A DNA stretch of 64,000 bases from Pseudomonas viridiflava (GCA_900596015.1 UVIF01000012.1:124001-188000); one strand, 5' to 3'; shown: positions 9,445 to 19,099, counted from the first letter of the stretch. A program made the numbers and translations. The notes: generated by a model from the letters alone, not told the origin.

Positions 9445-10479
9445 ATGGACATTACCGAGCTGTTGGCCTTCAGTGCGAAACAAGGCGCATCCGACCTGCA
9501 CCTGTCCGCAGGCCTGCCGCCGATGATTCGGGTGGATGGCGACGTGCGCCGTATCAACCTGCCGGCGCTGGACGACAAACAGGTCCAGGCGCTGATCTAC
9601 GACATCATGAACGACAAGCAGCGCAAGGACTTCGAAGAGTTTCTGGAAACCGACTTTTCCTTCGAAGTGCCTGGTGTGGCGCGCTTTCGGGTCAACGCAT
9701 TCAACCAGAACCGCGGTGCCGGTGCAGTGTTTCGAACCATTCCGTCCAAGGTGCTGAGCATGGACGACCTGGGCATGGGAGATGTGTTTCGCAAGATTAC
9801 CGAAGTGCCGCGCGGACTGGTGCTGGTCACCGGGCCAACTGGCTCGGGCAAATCGACCACCCTGGCGGCAATGATCGATTACCTCAACAGCAACAAGCAC
9901 CATCACATCCTGACCGTGGAAGATCCGATCGAATTCGTCCACGAGTCGAAGAAGTGCCTGGTCAACCAGCGTGAGGTGCACCGCGATACGCTGGGCTTCT
10001 CCCACGCTCTGCGCTCGGCGCTGCGTGAAGACCCGGATGTGATCCTGGTGGGCGAGATGCGCGACCTGGAAACCATTCGGCTGGCGTTGACCGCGGCCGA
10101 GACCGGGCACCTGGTGTTCGGTACGCTGCACACCACGTCGGCGGCGAAGACCATCGACCGGGTGGTCGATGTGTTTCCGGCAGAGGAAAAGTCGATGGTG
10201 CGCTCGATGCTGTCCGAATCGCTGCAGGCAGTGATTTCCCAGACCTTGCTGAAGAAGATCGGCGGCGGGCGGGTGGCTGCGCACGAGATCATGATCGGCA
10301 CACCGGCGATTCGCAACCTCATCCGGGAAGACAAGGTCGCGCAGATGTACTCGTCGATCCAGACGGGCGGGTCGCTGGGCATGCAGACCTTGGACATGTG
10401 CCTGAAGAACCTGCTCGCCCAGGGCATCATCAGCCGCGACTCGGCCCGCGAAAAGGCCAAGTCGCCGGACAACTTCTGA
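9445..10479 (+). CDS. pilT: Type IV pilus retraction ATPase PilT
   Basis: 344 residues. A cytoplasmic hexameric ATPase that depolymerises pili and powers twitching. Walker A GPTGSGKST is at residues 130-138, the Asp and His boxes follow, and the retraction motif AIRNLIRED lies near the C-terminus. The ATG at 9445 (MDITELLAF) is the family start; 9433 would add four residues. In P. aeruginosa the homologue pilU follows, but here an NlpC/P60 gene on the other strand follows instead. Confidence 0.97.
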   Translation: MDITELLAFSAKQGASDLHLSAGLPPMIRVDGDVRRINLPALDDKQVQALIYDIMNDKQRKDFEEFLETDFSFEVPGVARFRVNAFNQNRGAGAVFRTIPSKVLSMDDLGMGDVFRKITEVPRGLVLVTGPTGSGKSTTLAAMIDYLNSNKHHHILTVEDPIEFVHESKKCLVNQREVHRDTLGFSHALRSALREDPDVILVGEMRDLETIRLALTAAETGHLVFGTLHTTSAAKTIDRVVDVFPAEEKSMVRSMLSESLQAVISQTLLKKIGGGRVAAHEIMIGTPAIRNLIREDKVAQMYSSIQTGGSLGMQTLDMCLKNLLAQGIISRDSAREKAKSPDNF

Positions 10480-10510
10480 TCGGTGCATATCCAGCTGCAC
10501 CGTGGCGTAC

Positions 10511-10580
10511 GTTTCGCGGCCACAGACCGCTCCTACAGAGAATGGCAGTCGTCCGTAGGAGCGGTCAGCGGCCGCGAAGG
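10511..10580. repeat. Variant REP inverted pair downstream of pilT
   Basis: TTCGCGGCCACAGACCGCTCCTAC and its inverse (GTAGGAGCGGTCAGCGGCCGCGAA) face each other across about 20 bases. This is a related but distinct REP subtype, with CCTAC in place of CCCAC. It lies between convergent pilT and the NlpC/P60 gene. Confidence 0.82.
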
Positions 10581-10600
10581 GCGCGCCGCGCAAAGAGGGA

Positions 10601-11236
10601 TCAGCGCTGGACGATGCGCAGCGCCGGCTCTTTGGGCAGGACGCGCTTGGCGACGGCGTAGTGGGTGTTCCAGTACGGTTTCTTCAGGGTGTCGATGGTC
10701 ACAGCCTTGCCACGACGCGGGGCATGGATGAAGCGGTCGTTGCCCAGGTAAATGGCGACGTGATTCACCTTGCGACTCTTGATGTTAAAAAACACCAGGT
10801 CACCCGGCTTGAGGTCCTTGCGTTCAACCTTGACGCCGTGGCCTGCGGCCATGGCGTTGGACGTACGCGGCAGGTCAACGGCTTTCACGTCGTTGAAGGC
10901 ATACTTGACCAGGCCACTGCAGTCGAAGCCCTTGCTCGGGCTGCTGCCACCCCAGCGATAGGGGGTGCCAAGCACGTTGACTGCGCGGCTGAGCACATCG
11001 CTGCTCTGCTTGGACGAGGCGTTGCCGACCTTGACCGCGGTAACCTTGGCCAGGGCCTGGTTGCTGCTGGCGGGGCGGGTCACGACGATGCGTGGGGCGC
11101 GTTGCGATTGTTCGGTAGCGGACTGGGCGGTGTAGCCATTGAAGCCAGCGGGAAGTCGTTGCTCACGATTGGTGGCGTGGGCGGCCAGGGGCAATAATAG
11201 GCAGATGGTCAGCCATGTCTTGAAAAATGGACGCAT
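10601..11236 (-). CDS. Secreted NlpC/P60 family peptidoglycan endopeptidase
   Basis: 211 residues. An N-terminal signal peptide (hydrophobic residues about 7-20, ending near AHA) is followed by a low-complexity linker and an NlpC/P60 domain. The likely triad is Cys106 (GFDCSGLV), His159 (NHVAIYLG) and His171 (FIHAPR). These enzymes cleave D-Glu/meso-Dap peptide bonds in cell wall stems. The start at 11236 puts the signal peptide at the N-terminus; the longer frame to 11368 does not look like coding sequence. A periplasmic location is inferred from the signal peptide. Confidence 0.88.
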   Translation of the reverse strand: MRPFFKTWLTICLLLPLAAHATNREQRLPAGFNGYTAQSATEQSQRAPRIVVTRPASSNQALAKVTAVKVGNASSKQSSDVLSRAVNVLGTPYRWGGSSPSKGFDCSGLVKYAFNDVKAVDLPRTSNAMAAGHGVKVERKDLKPGDLVFFNIKSRKVNHVAIYLGNDRFIHAPRRGKAVTIDTLKKPYWNTHYAVAKRVLPKEPALRIVQR

Positions 11237-11485
11237 TCGGCAGGGCTCATGTAGGTAGGCGCGCAACTTTATAACAGCTTTTTGTGTGGTTTTTAATCCG
11301 CTGGTCGAGACTTGGGAGTCGCAAATGGCACCAATCGGGCGCAAAATTGTCTCTTGTGCGGCACGCAACTCAGGTGCTGCAAGGGTTCAGCCGATGTCGG
11401 TCACAGAAATGCCATACGTCGGGACGGGGCAAAAAAGTCACAAAACCGTTCAGAAAATTTTTATATCAGAGGGCGCACATCAACA

Positions 11486-11893
11486 ATGAACAGCTATCGG
11501 ATCCACGATACCCACAGCAAAGTCATGGGCTACCTGTTGTGGATTTTGGGCTTTACCGGTGCTCATCGCTTCTACTACGGCAAGCCGGTGACCGGGACGA
11601 TCTGGTTTTTCACCCTGGGGCTGTTCGGCATTGGCTGGCTTATCGACCTGTTCCTGATTCCGGCCATGGACCGGCATGCCGACATGCGCTTTCACAGCGG
11701 CCAGACCAACTACAACGTGGCCTGGGTGCTGCTGACGTTTCTCGGTTTGTTCGGTGTGCACCGCATGTACATGGGCAAGTGGATCACCGGGGTGATCTAC
11801 CTGCTGACCGGGGGGTTGTTTCTGGTGGGCGTGCTGTATGACTTCTGGACCCTGAATGATCAGGTGTCGATGAAGAACGCGCAGCGCGGGTAG
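11486..11893 (+). CDS. TM2 domain-containing membrane protein
   Basis: 135 residues with two TM2-like units. Each has a GAHRFYYGK or GVHRMYMGK motif followed by a helix pair (GTIWFFTLGLFGIGWLIDLF and GVIYLLTGGLFLVGVLYDFW). The function is unknown. The ATG at 11486 has a short purine-rich sequence upstream (cagaggg). The roughly 250 bases upstream are distinctly A/T-richer than the surroundings and would hold the promoters of this gene and the divergent NlpC/P60 gene. Confidence 0.85.
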   Translation: MNSYRIHDTHSKVMGYLLWILGFTGAHRFYYGKPVTGTIWFFTLGLFGIGWLIDLFLIPAMDRHADMRFHSGQTNYNVAWVLLTFLGLFGVHRMYMGKWITGVIYLLTGGLFLVGVLYDFWTLNDQVSMKNAQRG

Positions 11894-11943
11894 TTCGCAA
11901 AGGCTGCAGCCCCCTGCGCTGTGTCAGGCAGACCACAGTGAGG

Positions 11944-11992
11944 CCTTCGCGGCCGCTGACCGCTCCTACGGGGGTGGTCGTCTGTAGGAGCG
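11944..11992. repeat. Variant REP inverted pair between the TM2 gene and pyrC'
   Basis: TTCGCGGCCGCTGACCGCTCCTAC followed after about 12 bases by the partial inverse GTAGGAGCGG. It is the same subtype as the pair after pilT and lies between convergent genes. Confidence 0.75.
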
Positions 11993-11999
11993 GGGGGGA

Positions 12000-13271
12000 T
12001 CAGCCAGTGAAGCTGATATGCCCATCCACCAAGGTGTAGCGCACGGCGCCCGGCAACGTGTGACCGAGGAACGGGCAGTTGCCGCCCTTGGACAACCAGC
12101 GCTCGCCGGCAACCGTCGAGACGCCTTCATCGAACAGCACCAGATCCGCCGCTGCGCCCACCTGCAAGCGGCCTGCCGGCAAGCGCATGGCCTCGGCCGG
12201 GCCCTGGCCCAGGCGCGCGAGCAAGGTCGGCAGGTCGAGCAAGCCGTCCTGCACCAGGGTCAGAGCCAACGGCAATAGCAGCTCGACACTGCTGATACCC
12301 GGCTCGGTCGCCCCGAACGGGGCCAGTTTGGCATCGCGGTCGTGGGGCTGGTGATGACTGGCGATGGCCTGCACCACGCCCTTCTTTACCGCCGCACGCA
12401 AGCCTTCCCGATCCGCCGCCGAGCGCAGCGGCGGTTGCACGTGATACAGGCTGGAAAATCCGGTCAACGCTTCGTCGGTCAGAATCAATTGGTACAGCGC
12501 CACGTCCGCCGTAACCGGCAGGCCGCGGCCTTGGGCCTGTTCGATCAGCTCGACGCCGCGGGCGGTGGTCAATTGGCTGAAATGCGCACGTACGCCGCTC
12601 TGCTCGACCAGCAGCAGGTCGCGCGCCAGGGCGACGGTTTCCGCAGTGGCTGGAATACCCGCCAGGCCGAGGAAAGCGGCGGTGGGCCCATCGTGGGCGA
12701 GCCCGCCGGCAGACAGGTCACGGTCCTGGGAATGAAAGATCACGGTCAGGTCGAACGTGGCGGCATATTCCAGCGCGCGACACAGCGTCCGGTTGTTGCC
12801 GAAACTGTTCAGGCCGTTGCCGAAGGCAATGCAGCCAGCATCGCGCAGGGCGATCAGCTCGGCCAATTGCTCGCCTTCCAGGCCCTTGCTCAACGCGCCA
12901 ATCGGAAACACCTTGGCATGGCCGGCTTCGCGGGCGCGATCCAGGATCAGCTCGGCCACTGCCGAGGTATCGAGGATCGGCTTGGTCAGCGGCGGGCAGC
13001 ACAGGCTGGTAACACCACCGGCGGCAGCGGCACGGGTTTCGCTGGCGATGGTGCCCTTGCGGCTGTAGCCGGGCTCGCGCAGCGACACGCTCAGGTCGAC
13101 CAGGCCGGGCGCGGCCACCAGGCCGCTGGCGTCCAGGCGTTGGCTGGCGGTGAAGTCGGCGGGCGCATCGCCGATGGCCACGATTCGTCCCTGGCTGATG
13201 TGCAGGTCGCTGATCCGGTCCAGACCACTGGCGGGGTCGATCACCCGCGCACCGATAATACTGAGGCTCAC
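12000..13271 (-). CDS. pyrC': Dihydroorotase-like non-catalytic subunit of aspartate carbamoyltransferase
   Basis: 423 residues with the amidohydrolase fold, but the metal-binding His-x-His of active dihydroorotases (DxHxH...REPG) reads [10 protein letters not shown], with Ser61 and Ser63 in place of both histidines. In Pseudomonas the inactive PyrC' is required for assembly of the PyrB dodecamer and does not make dihydroorotate; a separate pyrC does that. The ATG overlaps the pyrB stop by four bases, consistent with a co-translated complex. Confidence 0.93.
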   Translation of the reverse strand: MSLSIIGARVIDPASGLDRISDLHISQGRIVAIGDAPADFTASQRLDASGLVAAPGLVDLSVSLREPGYSRKGTIASETRAAAAGGVTSLCCPPLTKPILDTSAVAELILDRAREAGHAKVFPIGALSKGLEGEQLAELIALRDAGCIAFGNGLNSFGNNRTLCRALEYAATFDLTVIFHSQDRDLSAGGLAHDGPTAAFLGLAGIPATAETVALARDLLLVEQSGVRAHFSQLTTARGVELIEQAQGRGLPVTADVALYQLILTDEALTGFSSLYHVQPPLRSAADREGLRAAVKKGVVQAIASHHQPHDRDAKLAPFGATEPGISSVELLLPLALTLVQDGLLDLPTLLARLGQGPAEAMRLPAGRLQVGAAADLVLFDEGVSTVAGERWLSKGGNCPFLGHTLPGAVRYTLVDGHISFTG

Positions 13272-14272
13272 TGGACGTTCTCCTGCTCGAATTGGCGCTG
13301 GGCCGTCTGCCCGCTCATGGCCATCGACAACACCGCCATGCGGACTGCGATGCCGTAGGTGACCTGGTTGAGAATCACCGAATGGGGTCCGTCGGCGACG
13401 GCCGATTCGATCTCGACGCCGCGGTTGATCGGCCCTGGGTGCATGACGATGGCATCGGGCTTGGCGCCAGCCAGGCGCGCGGTGGTCAAACCGTAGAGGC
13501 GATAGAACTCGCCTTCGCTGGGCAGCAGGCCGCCGCTCATGCGTTCACGCTGAAGGCGCAGCATGATCACCACATCGACATCCTTGAGGCCCTGCTCCAG
13601 GTCGGTGAACACCTTGACGCCATACTGCTCGACGCCGATGGGCAACAGCGTCTTCGGGCCGATCACGCGGATGTCCGGGCACCCCAGGGTCTTGAGTGCG
13701 ATCATGTTCGAGCGCGCTACGCGCGAATGCAGGATGTCGCCGACGATCGCTACCGACAGGTTCTCGAAGCCGCCTTTGTGCCGACGAATCGTGAGCATGT
13801 CGAGCATGCCTTGGGTCGGGTGGGCGTGGCGGCCGTCGCCTCCGTTGATGATGGCCACTTCCGGGCTGACGTGCTCGGCGATGAAGTGTGCGGCCCCGGA
13901 GTCGGCGTGGCGCACGACGAACATGTCGGCGGCCATGGCTTCGAGGTTGCGCAGGGTGTCGAACAGGGTTTCACCCTTGCTGGTCGAGGACGTCGACACG
14001 TTCAGGGTGATCACGTCGGCCGACAGACGCTGGGCGGCGAGCTCGAAGGTGGTGCGCGTGCGCGTGGAGTTCTCGAAGAACACGTTGCACACGGTCTTGC
14101 CACGCAGCAGCGGGACCTTCTTGACCGCACGGGCACCGACTTCGAGGAACGAGTCGGCGGTATCGAGCACTTCGGTCAGCAGTTCGCGGGACAAGCCGTC
14201 GAGGGAAAGAAAATGGCGTAGCTGGCCCTGGTCATTGAGCTGCAGCGGGCGCTTGGCGTCGATAGGCGTCAT
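13268..14272 (-). CDS. pyrB: Aspartate carbamoyltransferase catalytic subunit
   Basis: 334 residues. It condenses carbamoyl phosphate and aspartate in pyrimidine synthesis. The carbamoyl-phosphate motif FENSTRTRT is at residues 66-74; HPTQ and the [10 protein letters not shown] segment are present. It is about 20-30 residues longer at the N-terminus than E. coli PyrB, as is usual for the Pseudomonas enzyme, where nucleotide regulation resides in this extension. It lies in the order pyrR-pyrB-pyrC'. Confidence 0.97.
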   Translation of the reverse strand: MTPIDAKRPLQLNDQGQLRHFLSLDGLSRELLTEVLDTADSFLEVGARAVKKVPLLRGKTVCNVFFENSTRTRTTFELAAQRLSADVITLNVSTSSTSKGETLFDTLRNLEAMAADMFVVRHADSGAAHFIAEHVSPEVAIINGGDGRHAHPTQGMLDMLTIRRHKGGFENLSVAIVGDILHSRVARSNMIALKTLGCPDIRVIGPKTLLPIGVEQYGVKVFTDLEQGLKDVDVVIMLRLQRERMSGGLLPSEGEFYRLYGLTTARLAGAKPDAIVMHPGPINRGVEIESAVADGPHSVILNQVTYGIAVRMAVLSMAMSGQTAQRQFEQENVQ

Positions 14273-14283
14273 GGCGGGGGCTC

Positions 14284-14802
14284 TTAAAGGCTGGAGGCGG
14301 AAACGAGGTCCTGGCGCTCGAGGGCGAGCGGGGACGGGCCGAGCAATTTTACCCGTTCATGGGCAGCCAGCGACAGGGTGGCGCCGACGATGTCGGGGCG
14401 AATCGGCAGCTCGCCGGCGTCCAGGTCGAGCAGGCACACCAGGGTCACGCTGGCGGGACGGCCATAGTCGAACAGTTCGTTGAGGGCGGCGCGGACGGTG
14501 CGGCCACTCATCAGCACGTCGTCGATCAGCACCAGATGCTGGCCCTCGATCTCGAAGGGCAGGGCCGAGGGGCGCACTTGCGGGTGCAGGCCGTTCTGGC
14601 TGAAATCGTCGCGGTAGAACGAGACGTCCAGGGTGCCCAGCGCAGCCTTGCTGTCCATGGCTTGCAGCAACGCCTGAGCGACCCAGACACCGCCGCTGTG
14701 AATGCCGATGTAGCGCGGCTCGGCAATGGAGCGCCTGGCCAGATGGGCCTTGAGGTCGACTGCCATCGCGCCGATCAGCTCGGCCGGGTTGGGAAGGCTC
14801 AT
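14284..14802 (-). CDS. pyrR: Bifunctional pyr operon regulator/uracil phosphoribosyltransferase PyrR
   Basis: 172 residues. The PRPP-binding motif [13 protein letters not shown] is at residues 91-103. In Pseudomonas, PyrR sits directly upstream of pyrB and affects its expression, but it is probably not a true RNA attenuator protein as in Bacillus. The ATG at 14802 (MSLPNPAEL) gives the family length; the long frame upstream runs through the repeat array and is not coding. Eleven bases separate it from pyrB. Confidence 0.95.
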   Translation of the reverse strand: MSLPNPAELIGAMAVDLKAHLARRSIAEPRYIGIHSGGVWVAQALLQAMDSKAALGTLDVSFYRDDFSQNGLHPQVRPSALPFEIEGQHLVLIDDVLMSGRTVRAALNELFDYGRPASVTLVCLLDLDAGELPIRPDIVGATLSLAAHERVKLLGPSPLALERQDLVSASSL

Positions 14803-14850
14803 GTGTGCTCCTGTGTTTGAGTTCGTCCGAAGAGAGGGGTGCAACGTGGC

Positions 14851-15040
14851 GCGGCTTGCACCCCACCTGTAGCAGCGGCGCAAGCCGCGTCGGCGGTCGT
14901 GCGGTGTATCTGGAAAAATGCGTCGAGGCCGGACGCGGCTTGCACCCCACCTGTAGCAGCGGCACGAGCCGCGTCGGCGGTCGTGCGGTGTATCTGAAGA
15001 AATGCGTCGGGGCCGGACGCGGCTTGCACCGCTGCTACAG
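14851..15040. repeat. Two 84-bp tandem repeats plus a third partial unit, built on a GTAGCAGCGGCGCAAGCCGCG palindrome
   Basis: The string GCGGCTTGCACC starts at 14851, 14935 and 15019, giving an exact 84-base period. Each full unit holds the half-palindrome TGTAGCAGCGGC..AGCCGCGTC, then CGGCGGTCGTGCGGTGTATCTG. The third unit ends in the inverse CGCTGCTACAG, closing the palindrome. The same palindrome family recurs near 35114 and 40859, so it is a second, different REP-like family in this genome. It lies between ruvX and pyrR, which read in the same direction. Confidence 0.9.
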
Positions 15041-15067
15041 GGGGGTGGAGTCCGGCGGCTGTCATCT

Positions 15068-15508
15068 TCAGGCGTTGTCACCCAGCGCATTCGCCTCCAG
15101 CCAGCCTTGCAGCAGCAGCTTGGCGGCGATGGCATCGACCGGGTTGTCGCGGTAGCTGCCGCGCTGACCGCCACGGGCCATGCGCTCGCCCTTGGCTTCG
15201 AAGGTGGTCAGGCGTTCGTCGTGGGTATGTACCGGGATGTTGAAGCGGCCGTTCAGGCGGCGGGCGAACTTTTCTGCCCGCTCGCTCATTTCGCTGGGGC
15301 TGCCGTCCATGTTCAGCGGCAGGCCGACGACGATGGCGTCCGGCTGCCACTCCTTGATCAGCGCTTCGACGCGGGTCCAGTCGGGCACGCCGTTCTGGGC
15401 CTTGAGGGTACACAGTTCGCGGGCCTGGCCGGTGATCACCTGGCCGACCGCGAAGCCGATCTGCTTGGTGCCGTAATCCACGCCGAGCAGCAGTCTGGGT
15501 GCGCTCAT
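15068..15508 (-). CDS. ruvX: Holliday junction resolvase-like RuvX (YqgF)
   Basis: 146 residues, RNase H-like fold. The N-terminal [15 protein letters not shown] carries the first catalytic Asp; the GLPLNMDG and DERLTT segments are also present. It is thought to act in rRNA 5' end processing and/or DNA junction resolution. The start codon overlaps the algH stop by one base (TGATG). Confidence 0.94.
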   Translation of the reverse strand: MSAPRLLLGVDYGTKQIGFAVGQVITGQARELCTLKAQNGVPDWTRVEALIKEWQPDAIVVGLPLNMDGSPSEMSERAEKFARRLNGRFNIPVHTHDERLTTFEAKGERMARGGQRGSYRDNPVDAIAAKLLLQGWLEANALGDNA

Positions 15509-16077
15509 CAGGCGTGGCCCGCCTGGCTGGTCAGCAGGCTGAGGTTGATGCCCAGCCGTGCCGCCGCCGCGCCGAGGCGCTGGTCGCTGTCGGTATTGAA
15601 CAGGATGTCGGCATCGAAAGGGCAGGTCAGCCAGGCGTTGTCGGCCAGTTCGGCTTCCAGCTGACCGGCTTCCCAGCCGGCGTAGCCCAGGGTGATCAGG
15701 CTTTGCTCGGGACCAGTGCCATCGGCGATGGCGAACAGGATGTCCTGGGAGGTGGACAGCGAGATCTCGCCCAGCTCGACCGTGGCCTGGAACACCGGGC
15801 CGCTGGGGTGCAGGACGAAGCCGCGGTCGGTCTGCACCGGCCCGCCGTTGTAGATGGGCACCTGCTGGCAGGCAGCCGAGGATTCGCTGTCCGGCCGCAA
15901 CTGCTCGAGTATGTCCGCCAGGTTCAGGTCCTGCAGGCGGTTGACCACCAAGCCCATCGCCCCATTGGGTGTGTGCTCGACGATGTAGGTCAAGGTGTGG
16001 GCAAAATTGGGATCCGCCATGTGCGGCATGGCGATCAGGAACTGGTTCCTGAGGTAGCTCGTTTCGAGGTTTTTCAT
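15508..16077 (-). CDS. algH: YqgE/AlgH family protein
   Basis: 189 residues, the same length as P. aeruginosa AlgH. Signature segments are FLIAMPHM near residue 13, GAMGLVVNR near 38 and GPVQTDRGFVLH near 77. AlgH was named for an effect on alginate regulation; the biochemical role is unknown. It forms a coupled pair with ruvX, an arrangement conserved across proteobacteria. Confidence 0.94.
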   Translation of the reverse strand: MKNLETSYLRNQFLIAMPHMADPNFAHTLTYIVEHTPNGAMGLVVNRLQDLNLADILEQLRPDSESSAACQQVPIYNGGPVQTDRGFVLHPSGPVFQATVELGEISLSTSQDILFAIADGTGPEQSLITLGYAGWEAGQLEAELADNAWLTCPFDADILFNTDSDQRLGAAAARLGINLSLLTSQAGHA

Positions 16078-16138
16078 GCCTTGTAGTGTGGCGTCGGCTT
16101 GCCAGCCTGACAAGCTTGCAGGCGCAGTTTCATGTGCC

Positions 16139-17044
16139 TCAATTGCTCTGCAGGCGATCGCCTTTGGCGAAGCGCCAGGTACGGATGATCTCCAGACGGT
16201 CGACGTCGGCCAGATCGCCGGTGAACGGCGCGAACGGCGCGGCCAGGCGCACGATGCGCTGGGCTGCCTGATCGAGCAGCGGCTGCCCGGACGATTCCAG
16301 CACCAATACCTCATACAGGGAGCCGTCGCTGTTGATCGACACCATCAGCCGCAGGCTACCGTAGATCTGCTGGCGGCGTGCCTCGTCGGGGTAATTGAGA
16401 TTGCCGATGCGTTCGACTTTCTTGCGCCAGTCGTCCTTGTACCAGGCACCCTTGTCGCGCATGGTCGAGGCCGCGCTCAAACGATGGATGCGCGGACGCT
16501 TGGCGTAGGCCTGCTGCTCGTGGGACAGCTCGGCTTCCAGGCTGGCGATCTCGCTGGACAATTGCGAGCTGTCGAATTCCGGGGTAACGGCCTTTGGCTT
16601 GGGGTCCGGCTTGACCGGTGGCGGGCGCGCCTCGGTCTTCACCGGCCGGGGGGCTGTGGTGGCGATGGCCTTCTTCGCCGGTGCAGGCTCGGGCTGGGTG
16701 ACCGGTTTGGGCGCAGGCGGTGGCGTCACCTTGTTGATCTTGCTGTCCTGGAAGGGCGCGACTTCGGTGGTCTTGGGCACGGCCTTCTTGTCCAGGGTGC
16801 CGCTGCCTTGCTGGTTGTCCTGGGCAAGAAAGTCCGCATCCTTGGGCGCGGTCTGGCTCTTGAGCGGTGCCAGGGTCACTTCCAGGGTCTTGCTGATCTG
16901 GGTAGGCGGCTGCGTGCCGAAGCCCACTCCGACGATCAGGGCAACGTGCAGCAGCGCCGCGAGGAACAGGGTGAAACCCAGCCGATCCGCAGGGCGGGCG
17001 CCGATGCGGGTCAGTTCAGCAGGGAGGTCGGCGGGCAGCGTCAT
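16139..17044 (-). CDS. tonB: Energy transducer TonB (TonB3-like)
   Basis: 301 residues. One N-terminal membrane anchor (about residues 22-40) is followed by a Pro/Lys-rich periplasmic spacer (about 105-150) and a C-terminal TonB domain with NLNYPDEARRQQIYGSL and LVLESSGQPLLD. It couples the proton motive force to outer-membrane transport. The position between algH and gshB, just before the pilG cluster, matches P. aeruginosa tonB3, which has been linked to twitching motility. No exbB or exbD is adjacent. Confidence 0.9.
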   Translation of the reverse strand: MTLPADLPAELTRIGARPADRLGFTLFLAALLHVALIVGVGFGTQPPTQISKTLEVTLAPLKSQTAPKDADFLAQDNQQGSGTLDKKAVPKTTEVAPFQDSKINKVTPPPAPKPVTQPEPAPAKKAIATTAPRPVKTEARPPPVKPDPKPKAVTPEFDSSQLSSEIASLEAELSHEQQAYAKRPRIHRLSAASTMRDKGAWYKDDWRKKVERIGNLNYPDEARRQQIYGSLRLMVSINSDGSLYEVLVLESSGQPLLDQAAQRIVRLAAPFAPFTGDLADVDRLEIIRTWRFAKGDRLQSN

Positions 17045-17133
17045 GAAGGATCCGGCGGGCGTGCAATCCGGGCGGCGATGCGCGCCCGGCAACTGAAAGG
17101 GCGTGCATCATAACCCGGAGCAGGGGCGTAAGG

Positions 17134-18087
17134 TCAGCGTGCCTTGAGCTTGCGATCGATGGCGTCCATCAATTGGCTACCGATGTCGGTGCCGAACGCC
17201 GCGTCGATTTCGCGGATGCAGGTCGGGCTGGTGACGTTGATCTCGGTCAGGTGCTCGCCGATCACGTCCAGGCCGACGAACAACAGGCCCCTGGCGCGCA
17301 GCGACGGGCCGACCTGTTCGGCGATCCAGCGGTCCTTGTCGCTCAGTGGGCGCGCTTCGCCACGCCCCCCGGCCGCGAGGTTGCCGCGGGTCTCGCCACT
17401 GGCGGGAATACGCGCCAGGCAGTAGGGCACCGGCTCGCCGTCGATCATCAGGATGCGCTTGTCGCCGTCCTTGATCGCCGGCAGGTAGCGCTGCGCCATG
17501 ATCTGCTGGGTACCCATGGCCGTCAGCGTCTCGAGGATGACCGACAGGTTCGGATCGCCCACCCGATGGCGGAAGATCGAGGTGCCGCCCATGCCGTCCA
17601 GCGGCTTGAGAATGACGTCGCCGTGTTCGGCGGCGAACTCGCGCAGGATGTCGGCACGGCGGCTGACCAGTGTGGGCGGGGTCAGTTGCGGGAACAGCGT
17701 GGCGAACATCTTCTCGTTGCAGTCGCGCAGGCTCTGCGGCTTGTTCACCACCAGTACGCCAGCGGCTTCGGCCTGTTCGAGCAGGTAGGTGCTGTAGACG
17801 AATTCGAGGTCGAAGGGTGGGTCCTTGCGCATCAGGATGACGTCGAGATCGGCCAGCGGCGCGTCGAATTCCGACTCGAATTCGAACCAGTGCTGCGGGT
17901 CGGCGAAGACCTTGAGTGGGCGCATCCGGGCGCGGGCCTGGCCCTGGCCTTGATACAGGTCCTGGATTTCCATGTGGAGCAGCGACCAACCGCGTGCCTG
18001 GGCTGCCAGCAGCATGGCCAGCGAGCTGTCCTTCTTGTAGGAGATGTTGGCGATCGGGTCCATGACAATGCCGAGGCGAACGCTCAT
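17134..18087 (-). CDS. gshB: Glutathione synthetase
   Basis: 317 residues, ATP-grasp fold. It joins gamma-glutamylcysteine and glycine. Recognisable segments are VMDPIANISYKKDSS at the N-terminus, the ATP-binding DVILKPLDGMGGTSIFR, and NVTSPTCIREID near the C-terminus. It is divergent from pilG, with about 190 bases between them that hold both promoters. Confidence 0.97.
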   Translation of the reverse strand: MSVRLGIVMDPIANISYKKDSSLAMLLAAQARGWSLLHMEIQDLYQGQGQARARMRPLKVFADPQHWFEFESEFDAPLADLDVILMRKDPPFDLEFVYSTYLLEQAEAAGVLVVNKPQSLRDCNEKMFATLFPQLTPPTLVSRRADILREFAAEHGDVILKPLDGMGGTSIFRHRVGDPNLSVILETLTAMGTQQIMAQRYLPAIKDGDKRILMIDGEPVPYCLARIPASGETRGNLAAGGRGEARPLSDKDRWIAEQVGPSLRARGLLFVGLDVIGEHLTEINVTSPTCIREIDAAFGTDIGSQLMDAIDRKLKAR

Positions 18088-18280
18088 GGGAGTAGCTCCT
18101 GTACGCGGGACGTGCCGCTTGCGAATGGGTCTTGGAAAGTGGCGTCAGGGTGGCGCCGCATGGCCCGCAGGTCAAGGGGCAGCGGCCGATGGAACGCTGT
18201 TGGAGAGTGTGCTAAAAAGGCTCGGACTTCTTTATTGCCCGCGAAGGCGCCCGTCGGGGCAAGCGCACATCAGAGCCTCC

Positions 18281-18670
18281 ATGAAAACGTCCGAAGCCTT
18301 CAAGATCATGGTGATCGACGACTCCAAGACGATTCGTCGCAGCGCCGAACTGTTGCTCGAACAGGCAGGCTGCCAGGTGATCACCGCACTCGATGGCTTC
18401 GATGCCCTGGCCAAGATCGTCGACGAACGTCCCGATATCATCTTCATTGATGTCATGATGCCGCGCCTGGATGGCTACCAGACCTGCGCGCTGCTCAAGA
18501 GCAACAGCGCCTTCAGCGCCATTCCGGTGGTGATGTTGTCGTCGCGTGATGGCCTGTTCGACAAGGCTCGCGGCCGCAGTGTCGGCTCGGATCAATTTTT
18601 GACCAAGCCCTTCAGCAAGCAAGAACTGCTCGCCGCGATCCGCACCCATGTGCCGGGTTTCGCCGCGTAG
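18281..18670 (+). CDS. pilG: Twitching motility response regulator PilG
   Basis: 129 residues, a single receiver domain. The phospho-acceptor is Asp57 in IDVMMP, with the acidic pair VIDDS at residues 11-15 and Lys in LTKPFS. In P. aeruginosa PilG is phosphorylated by ChpA and promotes pilus extension and cAMP signalling. The ATG at 18281 was preferred because it begins just ahead of the receiver domain, as in known PilG. It is the first gene of the pil-chp chemosensory cluster. Confidence 0.95.
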   Translation: MKTSEAFKIMVIDDSKTIRRSAELLLEQAGCQVITALDGFDALAKIVDERPDIIFIDVMMPRLDGYQTCALLKSNSAFSAIPVVMLSSRDGLFDKARGRSVGSDQFLTKPFSKQELLAAIRTHVPGFAA

Positions 18671-18724
18671 CGAACGTTGTCCAGCCCTGGCGCGTGCCAG
18701 GGCCTTTACCGCATGGGGAACAGC

Positions 18725-19090
18725 ATGGCTCGAATCCTGATCGTCGATGATTCGCAGACGGAAACCTACAAACTCACCGGCATGCTGGAAAGGCACGGTC
18801 ATGAAGTGCTCAAGGCCCAGAACGGTGCCGACGGCGTGGCCCTGGCCCGCCAGGAGAAGCCCGATGCCGTCCTGATGGATATCGTCATGCCCGGCTTGAA
18901 CGGCTTCCAGGCAACCCGCCAGTTGCACAAGGACGAAGAGACCGCGCACATTCCGGTGATCATGATCACCACCAAGGATCAGGAAACCGACAAGGTCTGG
19001 GGCACTCGCCAGGGGGCCAAGGGCTACCTGACCAAGCCGGTGGACGAGGACACCTTGATCCAGACGTTGAACACCGTTCTGGCCGGTTGA
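18725..19090 (+). CDS. pilH: Twitching motility response regulator PilH
   Basis: 121 residues, a single receiver domain with Asp52 in MDIVMPG and the acidic pair in VDDSQT. PilH acts as a phosphate sink or brake opposite PilG. The ATG at 18725 (MARILIVDD) is the family start. Fifty-four bases separate it from pilG and nine from pilI, so one transcript is likely. Confidence 0.95.
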   Translation: MARILIVDDSQTETYKLTGMLERHGHEVLKAQNGADGVALARQEKPDAVLMDIVMPGLNGFQATRQLHKDEETAHIPVIMITTKDQETDKVWGTRQGAKGYLTKPVDEDTLIQTLNTVLAG

Positions 19091-19099
19091 CCCACGCCG

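Noticed and set aside
12342-13358. 338-codon frame antisense to pyrC', and similar long frames opposite ctpA (27774-29273) and gpmI (30545-32233)
   Set aside because: All are shadows of conserved genes in a high-GC genome and show no family resemblance.
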